The notes beneath the pieces are model-generated. The model was not told the origin of the DNA and searched no databases. It saw only the letters and a program-made list of their open reading frames with translations. A stretch of 33,008 nt of DNA from Betaproteobacteria bacterium. Its GTDB lineage: Bacteria > Pseudomonadota > Gammaproteobacteria > Burkholderiales > SG8-41. Shown in pieces: positions 18,519-27,537 of the stretch; the first letter of the stretch is position 1; every line of letters begins with the position of its first letter. The translations under genes were made by a program, and so were the position numbers. Location: NCBI GenBank assembly GCA_025353085.1, contig JANXRI010000126.1, positions 1 through 33,008 of the forward strand. The letters run 5' to 3'.

Positions 18519-19174
18519 GGCATTTCTCTCCTGGTAAATGACAGAACAATTATTTCACTATCGCCGGTCGATGCGGACACGCGCAACTTTGGGCGCTCGC
18601 CAGATGGCAAGCCGTCGTCGACTGCAGAATTCGGTGATACGAGTCAAAATACGCCTGCACGCTCGGTACTGCAACGACGAATTCAGATCGCGTGAGCCGC
18701 TATGGTGGTGACTTGAATGATTATGCGGTTTTGCGCTGCAACATCAGCCCGCGAGTCTGCTTCATCGCGTATGCAGGTGCGATTATTGCAGTGCCGCTGT
18801 TGCACTTTGATTACGCTAACGTGACATTTGCGCTTAACTCGGTGTCAATTACGTTTTGACGTTTTGCGGCGAACTGTTTTGAACGGCCGCGGCACGCAAA
18901 TGTTAATTCCATCCTCATTCGATTCATAACACCGTTGCAGATGCTTAGCGCTTTAAAGCTGTGTTTAACAGTTTTCAGCTTGCGCCTCCGCAGGACTACG
19001 TCGAAACGGCTGGGATTCGTGGCGGCTTGGCAACGGCATTCAAAAAGTATCAATCGCGAAATGCATGAGGAATTCCACAATGTGAACGGCGACGTAAGCT
19101 CGCCCGGGTTTGATGTCGCGAGTTTGATTGCCTCGCCTCTCTCATCCATGGCAACATGGCACAGGAGGATAGAG

Positions 19175-20008
19175 ATGGAAATTCGCCACATGGGGCCGAT
19201 TGGCGCGCTGATTAGCGACGTCGATGTGAGGACCATGGATGACGCCACGTTCGCAAGAATTTATCAGACCTGGCTTGCCTGTAATGTGATCTGCGTGCGT
19301 GATCAGCACCTCGAGATCGACGATTTCCTCGCGTATAGCCGCCGTTTCGGCATGGTCAGCCCGCATCCCGCCAAAAGCACACGTCATCCGGAGCGTCCTG
19401 AAATCACGCTGCTCGGAACCAACAAGTTGCGTGCCGACGGCACACTCGACCAGGATATTTATCGCCGCGGCGCGGAAGGTTTTCACACCGATGGCTCGTA
19501 CGAGGAAGTGCCGTACAAGGCAACGCAACTGTACGCGATCGCAATCCCCAGCAAGGGTGGCGACACTCACTTCTCAAGCGCTTATGCCGTGTATGAAGGA
19601 CTGCCGCAGCGCCTTAAAGATCGTCTTGAAGGCAAGTCCGGCTTGTTCAAGTACGGCGGTCGCAAGCAGGCCAACGCTTTGTTGAATGAAGAAGACCGCA
19701 AAGTGCCGCCCGTGCGCCATCCGCTGATACGTTTGCATCCGGAGACCGGCCGCAAACTGCTCTATTTCGATCAAAACAAAATTCTCGGCATCGAAGGCCT
19801 CGAGGCGGCGGAGAGCGCAACAATCATCGACGAGATGACTGCCTTCATGGTGCAACCGCCCGATCAATACCGGCACCAGTGGCGCCAAGGCGACGTCGTC
19901 ATCTGGGACAACCGTTGCTCGTATCACAAGGCGGCGGGCGACTATCCGCCCGAAGAAGACCGCATCCACTGGCGTGTCTCGATCAAGGATCATGCAGCCG
20001 CGTGTTAA
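19175..20008 (+). CDS. TauD/TfdA-family Fe(II)/2-oxoglutarate-dependent dioxygenase
   Basis: HxD in GFHTDGSYEEVPYKATQLYAIAIPSKGGDTHFSS; C-terminal WDNRCSYHKAAGDYPPEEDRIHWRVSIK. Strong ribosome-binding site AGGAGGATAGAG before ATG at 19175. Confidence 0.9.
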   Translation: MEIRHMGPIGALISDVDVRTMDDATFARIYQTWLACNVICVRDQHLEIDDFLAYSRRFGMVSPHPAKSTRHPERPEITLLGTNKLRADGTLDQDIYRRGAEGFHTDGSYEEVPYKATQLYAIAIPSKGGDTHFSSAYAVYEGLPQRLKDRLEGKSGLFKYGGRKQANALLNEEDRKVPPVRHPLIRLHPETGRKLLYFDQNKILGIEGLEAAESATIIDEMTAFMVQPPDQYRHQWRQGDVVIWDNRCSYHKAAGDYPPEEDRIHWRVSIKDHAAAC

Positions 20009-20015
20009 AAATACA

Positions 20016-20981
20016 ATGCTGAGTAAAGTTCTGGCGTGTGCGGTTGCAATATGCGCGCTGCCACACACGGCAGGCGCGGATGTTTATCCGACCCGCCCCA
20101 TACGCTTGATCAACCCGACGGCGCCCGGCGGTACCGCGGAACCCATCGCGCGCGTGATTGCCTCGAAACTTTCGGCCAGCCTGGGTCAGAGTGTCGTCGT
20201 CGACAGCCGCGGTGGCGCCGGTGGCACCGTCGGCACGGCAACGGCTGCCAGCTCTTTGCCCGATGGCTATACGCTTCTGCTCGGGGTGGTATCGCCGATG
20301 GCGATCAACGTGTCGCTGTATGGCGCGAAGCTGCCCTACGATCCACTGCGGGATTTCGCGCCAGTCTCGCTGATTACAAAAGTGCCGCAGGTGCTGTCGG
20401 TGCATCCGTCTCTGACGGCCAATACGATTAAGCAACTGATCGACTACGCGAGAGACCCGAAGAACAAGCTCAATTACGGCTCCGCGGGCAGCGGCACTAC
20501 CGGGCATCTCGTCGGCGAATTATTAAAGAAATTCGCCAACTTGCAGATCACGCATATACCGTTCAAAGGTTCGGGCCCGGCGTTGAGCGCATTTTTGTCC
20601 GGCGACGTCGGCATCATGCTGTCGGGTCCGCCCGCGGTGCTCGCGTTGTCGCAGGCAGGAAGGCTTCGGGTGCTGGCGACCTCCGGCGTAACGCGCACGC
20701 CCGTGTTGCCGGACGTGCCGACCTTCATCGAATCCGGCCTGCCAATCGATGTGACTTCTTGGTACTGCCTGGTTGTCCCTGCCGGCACGCCGCAGTCGAT
20801 CATCGCGCGATTGCATGCAGCGACCGTGTCTGCGCTAAATAGCCCGCAAGTAGCAGAAGCACTGCTCAAGATGGGGGCGCCGCCCGAATCGTCGAGTCCG
20901 GAAGAATTACGCGTTTTTCTGCGCGCTGAGATCAAAAAATTCGCCGAAGTGGTTGAAATCGCGGGCGCCAGGATCGACTGA
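20016..20981 (+). CDS. Bug/TctC-family tripartite tricarboxylate transporter substrate-binding protein
   Basis: MLSKVLACAVAICALPHTAGADVYPTRPIRLINPTAPGGTAEPIARVIASKL...VVDSRGGAGGTVGTATAASSLPDGYTLLLG; alternative start at 19992 would overlap the dioxygenase. Confidence 0.9.
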   Translation: MLSKVLACAVAICALPHTAGADVYPTRPIRLINPTAPGGTAEPIARVIASKLSASLGQSVVVDSRGGAGGTVGTATAASSLPDGYTLLLGVVSPMAINVSLYGAKLPYDPLRDFAPVSLITKVPQVLSVHPSLTANTIKQLIDYARDPKNKLNYGSAGSGTTGHLVGELLKKFANLQITHIPFKGSGPALSAFLSGDVGIMLSGPPAVLALSQAGRLRVLATSGVTRTPVLPDVPTFIESGLPIDVTSWYCLVVPAGTPQSIIARLHAATVSALNSPQVAEALLKMGAPPESSSPEELRVFLRAEIKKFAEVVEIAGARID

Positions 20982-21130
20982 TGACCGGCGCAGACGTAAG
21001 GTTGATTCGGCAGCGCCGCGTCAGGCACAATGGCGGAACTTTGCGGCTTATATGACCTCTAAACCAGATACCCGCATTCACAATTTGTTAAAACCACGAT
21101 GCTTGGGTCCATAGGCCAAAAAGTCTGCTT

Positions 21131-21490
21131 ATGAAACGTTACAAGATAATTCTGGTGTTGGCCGTGCTTGCTGTCAGCACGGTCGTGAGTTCGCCTGCGC
21201 TGGCACGCCGCGGGCACGCGCACTTCGGTGTGTTTATCGGCCCCGGCTGGTACCCGCCTCATTACTACTACCCGCCCTACTACTACCCTCCCGCGTATTA
21301 CCCATACTCATACTACCCGCCGGTCGTCAGCGCGCCGCCCACGTATGTCGAGCAGGGCGTGGCACAGTCATCTGCCCCGGCTTTGGCGTCCGGTTATTGG
21401 TATTACTGCAACGGTGCCGATGCGTATTATCCTTACGTCAGAGAGTGCCCGGGCGGATGGCAACGCGTTGCGCCGCAACCGGCCCAGTGA
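21131..21490 (+). CDS. small secreted Tyr/Pro-rich protein
   Basis: 119 aa; signal peptide MKRYKIILVLAVLAVSTVVSSPALA, low-complexity PPHYYYPPYYYPPAYYPYSYYPPVV, C-terminal YWYYCNGADAYYPYVRECPGGWQRVAPQP motif recurrent in proteobacterial small exported proteins. Confidence 0.82.
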   Translation: MKRYKIILVLAVLAVSTVVSSPALARRGHAHFGVFIGPGWYPPHYYYPPYYYPPAYYPYSYYPPVVSAPPTYVEQGVAQSSAPALASGYWYYCNGADAYYPYVRECPGGWQRVAPQPAQ

Positions 21491-21505
21491 GCGGGAAATA
21501 GGGTT

Positions 21506-22057
21506 GTGATGCTTCGTCTGACTAAACGCTCGTCGTGGCTGGGCTTGCTCGCGCTCGGCGCGTGCGTATCGATTCCCACGGGGCCGAGCATGATGGCGTT
21601 GCCCGGCACCGGCAAAAATTTCGATCAGTTCAGGATGGATGACGGCGACTGCCGCCAATATTCGTACGGGCAGATCGGCGGCAATACACCCGAACGCGCG
21701 GCCGCCGACAGCGGCATTAAAAGCGCAGCGGTCGGCACCTTGATCGGCGCAGCGGCGGGCGCGGCAATCGGCGGCGGCCGCGGTGCAGCCGCCGGAGCCG
21801 GCGTGGGTCTGGCTGGCGGAGCGCTCGTCGGTACAGGCGCCGCGGATCAGTCGTCGTACGGCATGCAGAGGCGTTATGACATCGCTTATACGCAGTGCAT
21901 GTATTCGAAGGGCCACAAAGTACCGGTGACGGGCCGCTTTGTATCGCCGACGGAGAATACTGGCGCGGATGGTGGCGTGAGCGCGCCGCCACCGCCGCGC
22001 CGTGATACGCCACCGCCGCCGCCAACCGGAAATCCGCCGCCGCCGCCACCGCGCTGA
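21506..22057 (+). CDS. glycine-zipper lipoprotein with proline-rich tail
   Basis: Lipobox LALGAC; glycine zipper AAVGTLIGAAAGAAIGGGRGAAAGAGVGLAGGALVGTG; QRRYDIAYTQCMYSKGHKVP; Pro-rich C-terminus. Confidence 0.85.
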   Translation: MMLRLTKRSSWLGLLALGACVSIPTGPSMMALPGTGKNFDQFRMDDGDCRQYSYGQIGGNTPERAAADSGIKSAAVGTLIGAAAGAAIGGGRGAAAGAGVGLAGGALVGTGAADQSSYGMQRRYDIAYTQCMYSKGHKVPVTGRFVSPTENTGADGGVSAPPPPRRDTPPPPPTGNPPPPPPR

Positions 22058-22134
22058 TCGCGAGCGCTGTCGGGACACCGCAGTGAAACGCTTCATCGCC
22101 TTTCATTTGCGCGCCGACTCTTAGCGCAATAGTG

Positions 22135-22537
22135 CTAATTTTTCAGATTGTCCGGCAGATTTTCACCGTTCTCTGCGATCTTTTTGATCACCTGCTTATG
22201 CAACCAGATGTTCATGCTGGCATGAGTCGCTCGTGTCGCCGGTGAAGTTGAGTTCTCGGGCAAGTTCTTTTCTGGCACTCAAACTGCTGTCCATACCGAC
22301 CAGCTTCATGAGATCCACAATTGAAGTGTGCCAGTTCAGTTTTTCGGCGTTTTTCTGTGCCATGTCGTTCAAGACTGCTTCGACGTCGGCCTGCGGTGCC
22401 GCAGCGGCAGGTTATCCTGGGCTGGCCGGTGCTGACGAAAGTGTTGCCGCACTGGACGTCGAAGGCGCCGTTGCCTGCGTGACAGCGGGGTGACTCGAGG
22501 GAAGACTTTTGCTTAAGATCGCGCCAAAAATACTCAT
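22135..22537 (-). pseudogene. DUF3597-like protein, disrupted by an in-frame stop and a frameshift
   Basis: Minus strand: MSIFGAILSKSLPSSHPAVTQATAPSTSSAATLSSAPASPG-stop(22412-22414)-PAAAAPQADVEAVLNDMAQKNAEKLNWHTSIVDLMKLVGMDSSLSARKELARELNFTGDTSDS-[+1 base near 22222]-SMNIWLHKQVIKKIAENGENLPDNLKN-stop(22135). Confidence 0.85.
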
Positions 22538-22767
22538 ATCACTGTTTCCTCTGAAAGTGAGTTGCAGGATTGCAACCTGCCGCGACTGAATCTAAATCTC
22601 AGCGGCCTACGGCATCGGCGCCAGGCTGAATCGGGCGTAGAAAAAAAACCGCCGTGAAAGGGCGCCTGACTTTTTTACAGCAAGGTAGCGGTTAGGACAA
22701 TGCCACGACGCTGTCAGCTTCCTCGGACAGCGCCGATGCCAGCCGCAGCGCTGCCCCGCTAAGGCGG

Positions 22768-24558
22768 CTAAAACTGCGCTTCAGTAAGCGCAAGCACGCT
22801 TGATGATCCACCGGTCACCGCACTGACCAGGCCAGCGGACTGGGGCAAGATGTGCTCCGCATAAAACCGCGCCGTGATGATCTTTGCCTGATAGAAATCC
22901 GGGTCGCCATTGCCCGCGAGTTTGGCGGTGGCAACCAATGCCGCGCGCGCCATCAGCCAACCACCGGCGACGATCCCCCACAGTTTCAAAAAAGGCACTG
23001 ATACCGCGGCCACCGCGTTCGGCTCTTGCGGGAAGGTATCGACCACCCATTGCGTGGCGATTGCGAGACCCTCCACCGCTTGCTGAAAATTCTCGCGCGC
23101 AACTCCGCTGCGATCGTTCTTCGCTGCCGGGAGTTCGGTATCGAGCTTGCGCATCACATCGATGATGGTGAAAGCAGTGACGCCTTTCTCATAGCCGACT
23201 TTGCGGCCGACGAGATCGGCGGCCTGAATACCGGTAGTGCCTTCGTAAATCGTCGTGATTCGGGCATCGCGCAGATATTGCGCGGCGCCCGTCTCTTCGA
23301 TAAAGCCCATGCCGCCGTGGATCTGCACGCCGATTGATGCCACTTCCACGCACTGCTCGGTGCACCAGCCTTTCACGATCGGAATCAGAAAGTCGACGAG
23401 CGCCTGATTCTTGCGGCGTTCCTTATCGTCAGGATGATGGTTGGCTTTGTCGAGCGCGGCCGATGCGCTGTAGGCGAGCGCGCGCATCGCCTCCGTCTGC
23501 GCTTTCATCATAAGCAGCATGCGCTTTACGTCAGGGTGATGAATGATGGTCACGCGGTCGCCGCTTTTCTGGCCAATCGCGCGACCCTGCACGCGCGTCT
23601 TCGCATAGTCGCGCGCATGCTGGTAGGCCCGCTCCGCGAGCGCCACGCCTTCGAGGCCGACACCTAATCGCGCATGGTTCATCATGATGAACATGTACTC
23701 GAGCCCGCGGTTTTCCTCACCGACCAGATAACCAATCGCGCCTTTGCCGTCGCCGTACGCCAGCACGCAGGTCGGGCTCGCATTGATGCCCATCTTGTGC
23801 TCGATCGAGACGCATTTCACGTCGTTGCGCTCGCCGAGACTGCCATCGTCGTTGACGAGAAACTTCGGCGCGATGAAGAGCGATATTCCCTTGACGCCCT
23901 CAGGCGCGTCGGGCGTGCGTGCGAGCACCAGGTGAATAATGTTGTCCACCATATCGTGCTCGCCCCACGTGATAAAAATCTTGGTACCGTGCAAGCAATA
24001 ATGATCGCCTTCCGGTACCGCGCGGGTACGCACGGCGGACAAATCCGAGCCCGCCTGCGGCTCGGTCAGATTCATCGTGCCGGTCCACTCGCCGGCCGTG
24101 AGCTTATGCAGGTACTTGGCTTTTTGCTGGTCGGAGCCTTTGAGCTTGAGCGCTTCGAGCACGCCCGAAGTCAGCATCGGGCAAAGGCAGAACGCCATGT
24201 TCGCGCTGTTCCACATTTCCTGCACCGGCATCGAGACGACATGCGGCAAACCCTGACCGCCGTAATCGCTTTCTCCCGACAGCCCGTTCCAGCCTGCAGC
24301 CACGAACTGGCGGTACGCTTCTTTGAAGCCGGGCGACGAGGTGACTTTTGAATCGGCAAACTTTGCGCCTTCTTTGTCGCCGGCGCGATTGAGCGGATCG
24401 AGCACGCCGGCAGCAAACTTGCCGGCTTCCTGGAGAACTGCATCGACGAGGTCTTCAGTGACCTCCGCGCAATCGGGCATCGCAGTGATATCGGCAAGCC
24501 CGACCAGATCCTTGATCACGAACTGCATGTCCTGCAGCGGCGCGGTGTAAGTGGACAT
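22768..24558 (-). CDS. acyl-CoA dehydrogenase (about 600-aa type with C-terminal extension domain, DmdC-like)
   Basis: 596 aa; GTMNLTEPQAGSDLSAVRTRAV, KIFITWGEHDM, QIHGGMGFIEETGAAQYLRDARITTIYEGTTGIQAADLVGRK; ends SVLALTEAQF. Confidence 0.94.
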   Translation of the reverse strand: MSTYTAPLQDMQFVIKDLVGLADITAMPDCAEVTEDLVDAVLQEAGKFAAGVLDPLNRAGDKEGAKFADSKVTSSPGFKEAYRQFVAAGWNGLSGESDYGGQGLPHVVSMPVQEMWNSANMAFCLCPMLTSGVLEALKLKGSDQQKAKYLHKLTAGEWTGTMNLTEPQAGSDLSAVRTRAVPEGDHYCLHGTKIFITWGEHDMVDNIIHLVLARTPDAPEGVKGISLFIAPKFLVNDDGSLGERNDVKCVSIEHKMGINASPTCVLAYGDGKGAIGYLVGEENRGLEYMFIMMNHARLGVGLEGVALAERAYQHARDYAKTRVQGRAIGQKSGDRVTIIHHPDVKRMLLMMKAQTEAMRALAYSASAALDKANHHPDDKERRKNQALVDFLIPIVKGWCTEQCVEVASIGVQIHGGMGFIEETGAAQYLRDARITTIYEGTTGIQAADLVGRKVGYEKGVTAFTIIDVMRKLDTELPAAKNDRSGVARENFQQAVEGLAIATQWVVDTFPQEPNAVAAVSVPFLKLWGIVAGGWLMARAALVATAKLAGNGDPDFYQAKIITARFYAEHILPQSAGLVSAVTGGSSSVLALTEAQF

Positions 24559-24583
24559 TGCGTTCTCCGTTGTCGAAGTGCCG

Positions 24584-24705
24584 GTGATTGAGTGATTGAG
24601 TGATTGAGTGATTAGGTGATTAGGTGATTCAAGTCTGGCACACGGCTGCTAAATCACTTAATCACTTAATCACTTAATCGCTAAATCACACATCACACAT
24701 CACAC
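24584..24705. repeat. inverted pair of octamer tandem repeats, locus E (GTGATTGA / TTAATCAC)
   Basis: Left arm 24584-24630: 3x GTGATTGA, 2x GTGATTAG, GTGATTC. Right arm 24650-24689, reverse complement: GTGATTTA GCGATTAA GTGATTAA GTGATTAA GTGATTTA; followed by acatcacacatcacacc. Confidence 0.93.
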
Positions 24706-24708
24706 CGC

Positions 24709-25638
24709 TCACAGCGCCGCTGTGAGCTCAGGCACCGCCTTGAACAAATCCTCCACCAGCCAGTAATTCGCGATTTGAAATATTGGCGCTTCCGCATCCT
24801 TGTTGATCGCAACGATCACCTTGCTGTCTTTCATGCCGGCGAGATGCTGAATCGCGCCGGAAATCCCCACCGCGACATAGAGTTCAGGCGCGACTATTTT
24901 GCCGGTCTGACCGACCTGGTAATCGTTTGGCACGAAACCCGAGTCGACCGCTGCGCGCGATGCGCCAACCGCAGCGCCGAGTTTATCCGCAAGCGCTTCA
25001 AGCAACTTGAAGTTTTCGCCGCTGCCCATGCCGCGGCCGCCCGACACAATGACCCGCGCCGCCGTCAATTCAGGCCGGCTCGACTTGGTAAGTTCGTGGC
25101 CTTTGAATTGCGACAGCCCGCTGTCGGCAACTGCTGGGACATTCTCGATCGGCGCAGCGCTCGCCGACTCGCCTGCCGCATCGAATCCGGTGATGCGCAC
25201 GGTGATGACCTTGATTAAATCTTTCGATTGCACGGTCGACAACACGTTGCCGGCGTAAATCGGGCGCACGAAAGTATCCGGTGAAACGATGGCACTGATA
25301 TCGGAAACCTGCGCTACGTCGAGCAGCGCCGCCACGCGCGGCATGAAGTTTTTGCCGAAGCCGGTCGCCGGCGCAAGAATATGCGTGTAATTTTTTGCAA
25401 TGGACACCACGAGAGCCGCGATGTTTTCAGCGAGCGACTCCGCATACTGCGGCGCATCGGCGATCAGCACCTTGGTGACGCCGGTGATTTTCGCGACAGC
25501 AGCCGCCACTTGCGCGCAGCCGGTGCCCGCAACGAGTACGCTGATGTCGCCGCCGATTTCCGCCGCCGCTGCTATGGTATTGGCAACACCGGTCTTGAGC
25601 TGCTGATTGTCGTGTTCCGCTATAACGAGGATAGCCAT
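24709..25638 (-). CDS. etfA: electron transfer flavoprotein subunit alpha
   Basis: [29 protein letters not shown]...; C-terminal FAD domain [107 protein letters not shown] junction with etfB. Confidence 0.97.
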   Translation of the reverse strand: MAILVIAEHDNQQLKTGVANTIAAAAEIGGDISVLVAGTGCAQVAAAVAKITGVTKVLIADAPQYAESLAENIAALVVSIAKNYTHILAPATGFGKNFMPRVAALLDVAQVSDISAIVSPDTFVRPIYAGNVLSTVQSKDLIKVITVRITGFDAAGESASAAPIENVPAVADSGLSQFKGHELTKSSRPELTAARVIVSGGRGMGSGENFKLLEALADKLGAAVGASRAAVDSGFVPNDYQVGQTGKIVAPELYVAVGISGAIQHLAGMKDSKVIVAINKDAEAPIFQIANYWLVEDLFKAVPELTAAL

Positions 25639-26387
25639 CAAATCACCTTCGCTTCGTTCTTGAGTTTATTGACGAGCTCCGCCACGTCGGCAAGTTTGAC
25701 GCCGGCCCCGCGTTTGGGCGGCTCTTCGACCTTGAGTGTTGTGAGACGCGGCGTCACGTCGACGCCGAGCGCATCGGGCTTGATATTTTCAAGCGGCTTC
25801 TTTTTGGACTTCATGATATTGGGCAGCGTCACGTAGCGCGGCTCGTTGAGACGCAAATCGGCGGTTACGACGGCGGGCATTTTGACGGTAATGTTCTCAA
25901 GACCGCCATCGACTTCGCGCGTAATGTCGGCATGGTCCCCCGCCACTTCGATTTTCGAGATGAAGGTTGCCTGCGGCCAGCCCAGCAGCCCCGCCAGCAT
26001 CTGGCCTGATTGATTGCAGTCGTCATCGATCGCCTGCTTGCCCATGAGCACGAGCCCCGGCTGTTCCCGGTCTACCAGCGCTTTTAAAAGTTTCGCCACC
26101 GCAAGAGGTTGCACCTCGGTTGCGACCTCCACGAGAATGGCGCGGTCAGCCCCCATCGCAAGCGCGGTGCGCAGGGTTTCCTGACATTGCGGCACGCCGA
26201 TCGACACCACGACGATTTCGGTTACCGTGCCCGCTTCCTTCATGCGCACGGCCTGTTCGACTGCGATTTCGCAGAACGGATTCATCGCCATTTTTACATT
26301 CGCGGTCTCCACACCCGTGCCGTCCGTTTTGACGCGCACCTTGATGTTGGGGTCGACCACGCGCTTGATTGCCACCAGGACCTTCAT
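25638..26387 (-). CDS. etfB: electron transfer flavoprotein subunit beta
   Basis: [51 protein letters not shown]...[31 protein letters not shown]. Confidence 0.97.
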   Translation of the reverse strand: MKVLVAIKRVVDPNIKVRVKTDGTGVETANVKMAMNPFCEIAVEQAVRMKEAGTVTEIVVVSIGVPQCQETLRTALAMGADRAILVEVATEVQPLAVAKLLKALVDREQPGLVLMGKQAIDDDCNQSGQMLAGLLGWPQATFISKIEVAGDHADITREVDGGLENITVKMPAVVTADLRLNEPRYVTLPNIMKSKKKPLENIKPDALGVDVTPRLTTLKVEEPPKRGAGVKLADVAELVNKLKNEAKVI

Positions 26388-26435
26388 TACTTCCCTCGCT
26401 TGAAATTTGCGGCAGAACGCCGCGGAAAGAGTTCG

Positions 26436-26465
26436 ATTTTACCGGATTAAACGGCAGGGCGTCAT
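26436..26465 (-). promoter_or_regulatory. possible sigma70-type promoter upstream of etfB
   Basis: Minus strand ATGACG - 18 bp - TAAAAT, about 50 bp upstream of the etfB start. Motif inspection only. Confidence 0.3.
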
Positions 26466-26553
26466 GCACACCCGCGCGGCGGCGGCACCATTCAAGCAGC
26501 TCAAAAAAAACAACCGTGCACGCACACTTGAAGGCGAAACACCGCGCCGCCGG

Positions 26554-27537
26554 CTAAGGGTCGAACCGCTCACCGGACGCGCGGATGACTTTACCGATAC
26601 GCTCGTACTCGTTTTTGATGTGCGCTGCGAACTGCGCGGGCGTACTGCCGAGCGGAATCACTGCCTCGAATGTCATGCGCTCGACGATATCGGCTGCGTG
26701 CGTCGCCGCGATGATGCCGCGCGCGAGCAGGTCGATGATAGCGGGCGTCACGCCGGCCGGCGCGAGTATTCCGTACCACGAGCCCGCCTGATAATCAGGC
26801 AAGCCCGACTCGGCGACGGTCGGCAAATCAGGCAGCGCTGCGGCACGCTTGATGCCCGTCATGGCGATTGCGCGCAACCGCCCTGCTTTCACATGCGGCA
26901 CCATCGCGACCGCACTCGAAAACATCAGTTGGACCTGCCCCGCCAGCAAATCGGTCGATGCCGCCGCGAGTCCCTTATAAGGAACATGCACGAAATTCGT
27001 CGCCGTCATCGACTTGAACATTTCGGTCGCGAGATGGGTCGTGCTGCCGACGCCGTTCGACGCATAATTGAGCTGGCCGGGCCGTGCTTTCGCGAGCGCG
27101 ATGAGTTCGCGGACGGATGTGACCGGTACCGACGGATGGACGACGACGAGTAACGGTGCGGAAGCGATCAGGCTGATCGGCGCGAAGTCGCGCAACGGGT
27201 CGTACGATAATTGTTTTTGCAAATGCGGAATCACGGCGAGCGTGGCGACATTGCCAAGCAGCAATGTGTATCCGTCGGGCGCGGCTTTGGCGGCGAGTTC
27301 GGCGCCTATGAGGCCGCCCGCGCCGGCGCGGTTATCGATAACGATCTGCTGCTTCAGCGTGCCGGCAAGACGCTGGCTGATCAGGCGCGCGATGGTGTCG
27401 TTGCCGCCGCCGGGCGGTTGCGGCACGATCAGGCGTAACGGCCGCGCCGGATAATTTTGCGCGAGTACGCACGCATTGCCGGCGACTATTAACGATGCCG
27501 CGCAAATCGTCCGCCAAGCACGGCGCGCGCTGGTCAT
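26554..27537 (-). CDS. Bug/TctC-family tripartite tricarboxylate transporter substrate-binding protein
   Basis: 327 aa; NYPARPLRLIVPQPPGGGNDTIARLISQRLAGTLKQQIVIDNRAGAGGLIGAELAAKAAPDGYTLLLGN. Confidence 0.93.
   Translation of the reverse strand: MTSARRAWRTICAASLIVAGNACVLAQNYPARPLRLIVPQPPGGGNDTIARLISQRLAGTLKQQIVIDNRAGAGGLIGAELAAKAAPDGYTLLLGNVATLAVIPHLQKQLSYDPLRDFAPISLIASAPLLVVVHPSVPVTSVRELIALAKARPGQLNYASNGVGSTTHLATEMFKSMTATNFVHVPYKGLAAASTDLLAGQVQLMFSSAVAMVPHVKAGRLRAIAMTGIKRAAALPDLPTVAESGLPDYQAGSWYGILAPAGVTPAIIDLLARGIIAATHAADIVERMTFEAVIPLGSTPAQFAAHIKNEYERIGKVIRASGERFDP

Noticed and set aside
18935-19174. N-terminal extension of the dioxygenase ORF to 357 aa
   Set aside because: Extension does not resemble the family; strong AGGAGG site precedes ATG at 19175.
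18811-19248. Minus-strand 145-aa ORF overlapping the dioxygenase start
   Set aside because: No recognisable motif, overlaps the start of a well-supported gene on the opposite strand.
21590-21615. LPGTG sortase motif in the glycine-zipper protein
   Set aside because: Located near the N-terminus with no following TM/charged tail; protein has a lipobox and the genome looks Gram-negative, so coincidence.
22640-22680. Intrinsic terminator (GGCGCCCTTTCACGGCGGTTTTTTTT on the minus strand)
   Set aside because: T-run is present but only a 4-bp stem can be drawn; too weak to call without folding.
22690-22767. Possible frameshifted C-terminal tail after the acyl-CoA dehydrogenase stop (SRLSGAALRLASALSEEADSVVALS in +1 frame)
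   Set aside because: Family members normally end around ...SVLAL.E.QF, exactly where this ORF stops; no evidence for an extended protein.
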